Shown: positions 4,594 through 6,376 of the stretch, in pieces
Layout: every line of letters starts with the position of its first letter
Position numbering within the stretch: the first letter of the stretch is position 1
Origin: an uncultured Bacteroidales bacterium
GTDB taxonomy: Bacteria; Bacteroidota; Bacteroidia; Bacteroidales; Bacteroidaceae
Assembly: GCA_902783615.1 (NCBI GenBank)
Contig: CACZRQ010000084.1
Coordinates: forward strand, 1-6,376
Direction: 5' to 3'
Length of the DNA: 6,376 nt
Made by a program: the position numbers and the translations under genes
The notes under the pieces: generated by a model
What the model was told of the DNA's origin: nothing
Seen by the model: only the letters and a program-made list of their open reading frames with translations
The model's database searches: none

Positions 4594-5712
4594 ATGGATA
4601 AGCAAAAAATGCCTCAGCGTTTACAGTCGCTCGACGCTTTAAGAGGCTTTGATATGTTCTTTATCATGGGAGGCGCCACTTTAATCGCCTCTATAGCGAC
4701 ATTCTGGCCCAATGATTTCACCCAGTGGCTTGCCACCCAGATGGATCATGTGAAGTGGGATGGTTTGGCTCATCACGACACCATCTTTCCCTTGTTCCTG
4801 TTCATCGCAGGCATCTCGTTCCCCTTCTCGTTGGAGAAACAGCGCCTCCAAGGCAAGAGTGAAGGGCAGATTTACAAGAAAATCATTCGCAGAGGCCTGA
4901 CATTGGTGCTCTTGGGCATTATCTACAATGGCTTCTTGGGCCATTGGGATTTCGCTAATGCTCGCTATGCCAGTGTGTTGGCTCGCATCGGTTTGGCTTG
5001 GATGTTTGGTGCCTTGATTTTCATGAACACCAAGTGGAAGACTCGTGCCATCATTGTGGCAGTCATTCTGATAGGCTACTGGTTGGTATCGGCCTTCGTG
5101 GGAGCACCTGACCATCCGGGAGCTGACCCACTGACGCGTGAGGGATGCTTGGCTGGCTATATCGACCGCATCTTGCTACCAGGCAAGATCTATTATGGCG
5201 ACTACGACCCAGAAGGTATTTTCAGCACGATACCTGCCATAGCAACAGCTCTCTTGGGTATGTTTACTGGCGAGTGGATCAAATATGAGAAGAAAGAGAT
5301 TACTCCAACCAAGAAAGCCCTGTATATGTTCTATGCAGGCATCATCCTTTTGGTGATTGGCTTGATTTGGAACACTTTCTATCCTGCTAATAAAATGGTG
5401 TGGTCAAGTACTTTCGTAGTGCTGGTGGGCGCATACTCTGTACTGATGTTTGCCTTGTTCTATTACATCATCGACGTGAAGAACCATCGTGGTTGGATTC
5501 TGTTCTTCGTGGTGATTGGCATGAACTCCATTACCATCTACTTGGCTCAGCATTTCATCAATTTCCAATACATATCTACCCGAGTGTTTGGAGGATTGAT
5601 TAAAATGACGCCAGAAAACGTGCAACCATTCCTCAATGCCGCAGGCTATGTGGCTATGTGCTGGCTGTTCCTCTACTTCCTGTATAAGAAAAAAGTATTC
5701 TTGAAAGTATGA
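4594..5712 (+). CDS. Multi-pass membrane acyltransferase, HGSNAT-like (DUF5009 type)
   Basis: This 372-residue integral membrane protein is of the family that includes human heparan-alpha-glucosaminide N-acetyltransferase and bacterial DUF5009/DUF1624 (YeiB-like) proteins. The N-terminal signature RLQSLDALRGFDMFFIMGG is at 9-27. HVKWDGLAHHDTIFPLFLFI at 52-71 aligns, from memory, with the human active-site region, so H52 would be the acetyl-accepting histidine. Other family motifs are SVLARIGL at 127-134, DPEGIFSTIPA at 205-215, PANKMVWSSTFVVL at 264-277 and GMNSITIYL at 309-317. About ten hydrophobic segments are expected. Such proteins are thought to move acetyl groups across the membrane onto amino sugars or glycans; the substrate here is unknown. 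It starts about 19 nt after a -7 box and overlaps prfC by 4 bases. Its divergent sugar transporter suggests carbohydrate work, but this is inference. Confidence 0.87.
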   Translation: MDKQKMPQRLQSLDALRGFDMFFIMGGATLIASIATFWPNDFTQWLATQMDHVKWDGLAHHDTIFPLFLFIAGISFPFSLEKQRLQGKSEGQIYKKIIRRGLTLVLLGIIYNGFLGHWDFANARYASVLARIGLAWMFGALIFMNTKWKTRAIIVAVILIGYWLVSAFVGAPDHPGADPLTREGCLAGYIDRILLPGKIYYGDYDPEGIFSTIPAIATALLGMFTGEWIKYEKKEITPTKKALYMFYAGIILLVIGLIWNTFYPANKMVWSSTFVVLVGAYSVLMFALFYYIIDVKNHRGWILFFVVIGMNSITIYLAQHFINFQYISTRVFGGLIKMTPENVQPFLNAAGYVAMCWLFLYFLYKKKVFLKV

Positions 5713-6376
5713 ACAACGAGATTGCGAGAAGGCGTACGTTTGCCATTGTGGCTCACCCTGATGCTGGTAAGACCTCATTGACAGAGAAACTGCTGCTGTT
5801 TGGTGGACAGATTCAGGTGGCTGGTGCCGTGAAGAGTAATAAGATTCGTAAGACGGCCACCTCCGACTGGATGGATATCGAGAAGCAACGTGGCATTTCT
5901 GTCACCACCTCCGTGTTGGAGTTCGATTACCACGATTATAAGATCAATATCCTCGATACGCCTGGACATCAGGACTTTGCCGAAGACACTTATCGAACCT
6001 TGACAGCAGTGGATAGTGTGATTATCGTAATTGATGCTGCCAAGGGTGTGGAGGCACAAACGTTGAAGCTGATGGATGTGTGCCGCATGAGGAATACCCC
6101 TGTGATTATTTTCGTGAATAAGATGGACCGTGAGGGTAAGGATCCTTTCGACCTCCTCGATGAACTGGAGGAGCAGCTGGAAATCAGTGTGCGACCTCTC
6201 TCTTGGCCTATTGATATGGGACAGCGTTTCAAGGGTGTGTATAACATCTATGAGCAGAAGCTGAATCTGTTCCAACCATCGAAACAGGTGGTCACCGAAA
6301 AGGTGGAAGTGGATATTAATACCTTTGAATTAGAGAAACATATAGGAGATAAGTTGGCGGAGCAGTTGCGCAACGA
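5709..6376 (+). CDS. prfC: Peptide chain release factor 3, N-terminal 222 residues (continues beyond window)
   Basis: RF3 is the translational GTPase that recycles RF1/RF2 from the ribosome after peptide release. The frame is open from the ATG at 5709 to the window edge, giving 222 residues of a protein that is about 525-530 residues in the family. G1 is AHPDAGKT at 15-22. The switch I region is SDWMDIEKQRGISVTTSV at 52-69. G3 is DTPGHQDFAEDTYRT at 83-97, and G4 is NKMD at 137-140. The segment LSWPIDMGQRFKGVYNIYE matches RF3 (WPIG...FKGVYH in E. coli) rather than EF-G or other translational GTPases. The ATG lies inside the acyltransferase stop region (ATGA), so translation is probably coupled. 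It begins only a few residues before the conserved ARRRTFAIVAHP, consistent with the native start. Confidence 0.96.
   Translation, partial: MNNEIARRRTFAIVAHPDAGKTSLTEKLLLFGGQIQVAGAVKSNKIRKTATSDWMDIEKQRGISVTTSVLEFDYHDYKINILDTPGHQDFAEDTYRTLTAVDSVIIVIDAAKGVEAQTLKLMDVCRMRNTPVIIFVNKMDREGKDPFDLLDELEEQLEISVRPLSWPIDMGQRFKGVYNIYEQKLNLFQPSKQVVTEKVEVDINTFELEKHIGDKLAEQLRN

Noticed and set aside
4681..5115. Minus-strand open frame of 144 codons.
   Set aside because: It lies wholly within the acyltransferase gene, has no promoter or family resemblance, and is compositional shadow.
5775..6275. Minus-strand open frame of 166 codons.
   Set aside because: It is antisense to prfC, whose plus-strand frame is open from 5709 to the edge with all RF3 GTPase motifs; the histidine/leucine-rich product is typical of a shadow frame.

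Overview
The window looks like a chromosomal segment from a member of the Bacteroidota, probably Bacteroidales and possibly a Prevotella/Segatella-like genome. Three observations support this. Intergenic regions carry the Bacteroidetes -7 promoter box TAnnTTTG, often with a TTG about 20-21 bases upstream. Start codons are preceded by A/T-rich stretches rather than strong Shine-Dalgarno sequences. The order hpt-adk-obg is one I know from Bacteroidales. The genus is inference; there is no rRNA or other taxonomic marker.

Left part (1-2044, minus strand): a tight housekeeping operon read right to left, made of hypoxanthine phosphoribosyltransferase (hpt), a short-LID adenylate kinase (adk), and the ribosome-associated GTPase Obg, whose C-terminus is cut by the window edge. 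adk and obg abut with no spacer. The operon starts at a -7-like box just upstream of hpt. Divergent from it, on the plus strand, is ridA (2190-2570), with a clear promoter that fixes its start codon. A hairpin between ridA and the convergent genes to its right probably terminates transcription in both directions.

Middle part (2615-3080, minus strand): the most unusual region. Two small tandem genes encode 64- and 68-residue paralogues. Their first 49 residues are about 70% identical and end in a double-glycine leader motif (LSEEELDEVSGG / LSEDDLDNVTGG). The short C-terminal tails are unrelated, basic and cysteine-containing. This is the layout of secreted bacteriocin-like or RiPP precursor peptides. 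They have their own promoter, and no peptidase-transporter, modification or immunity gene is visible in the window.

Right part (3135-6376): a 453-residue sugar-transporter-like MFS protein (minus) diverges from a 372-residue multi-pass acyltransferase of the HGSNAT/DUF5009 type (plus). The two genes share a short intergenic region in which their -7 boxes form a 10-bp inverted repeat. The acyltransferase gene overlaps by 4 bases (ATGA) the start of prfC, peptide chain release factor 3, which runs off the right edge. No mobile elements, CRISPR arrays, tRNA or rRNA genes were seen, and there is no gene-free stretch longer than about 110 bases.
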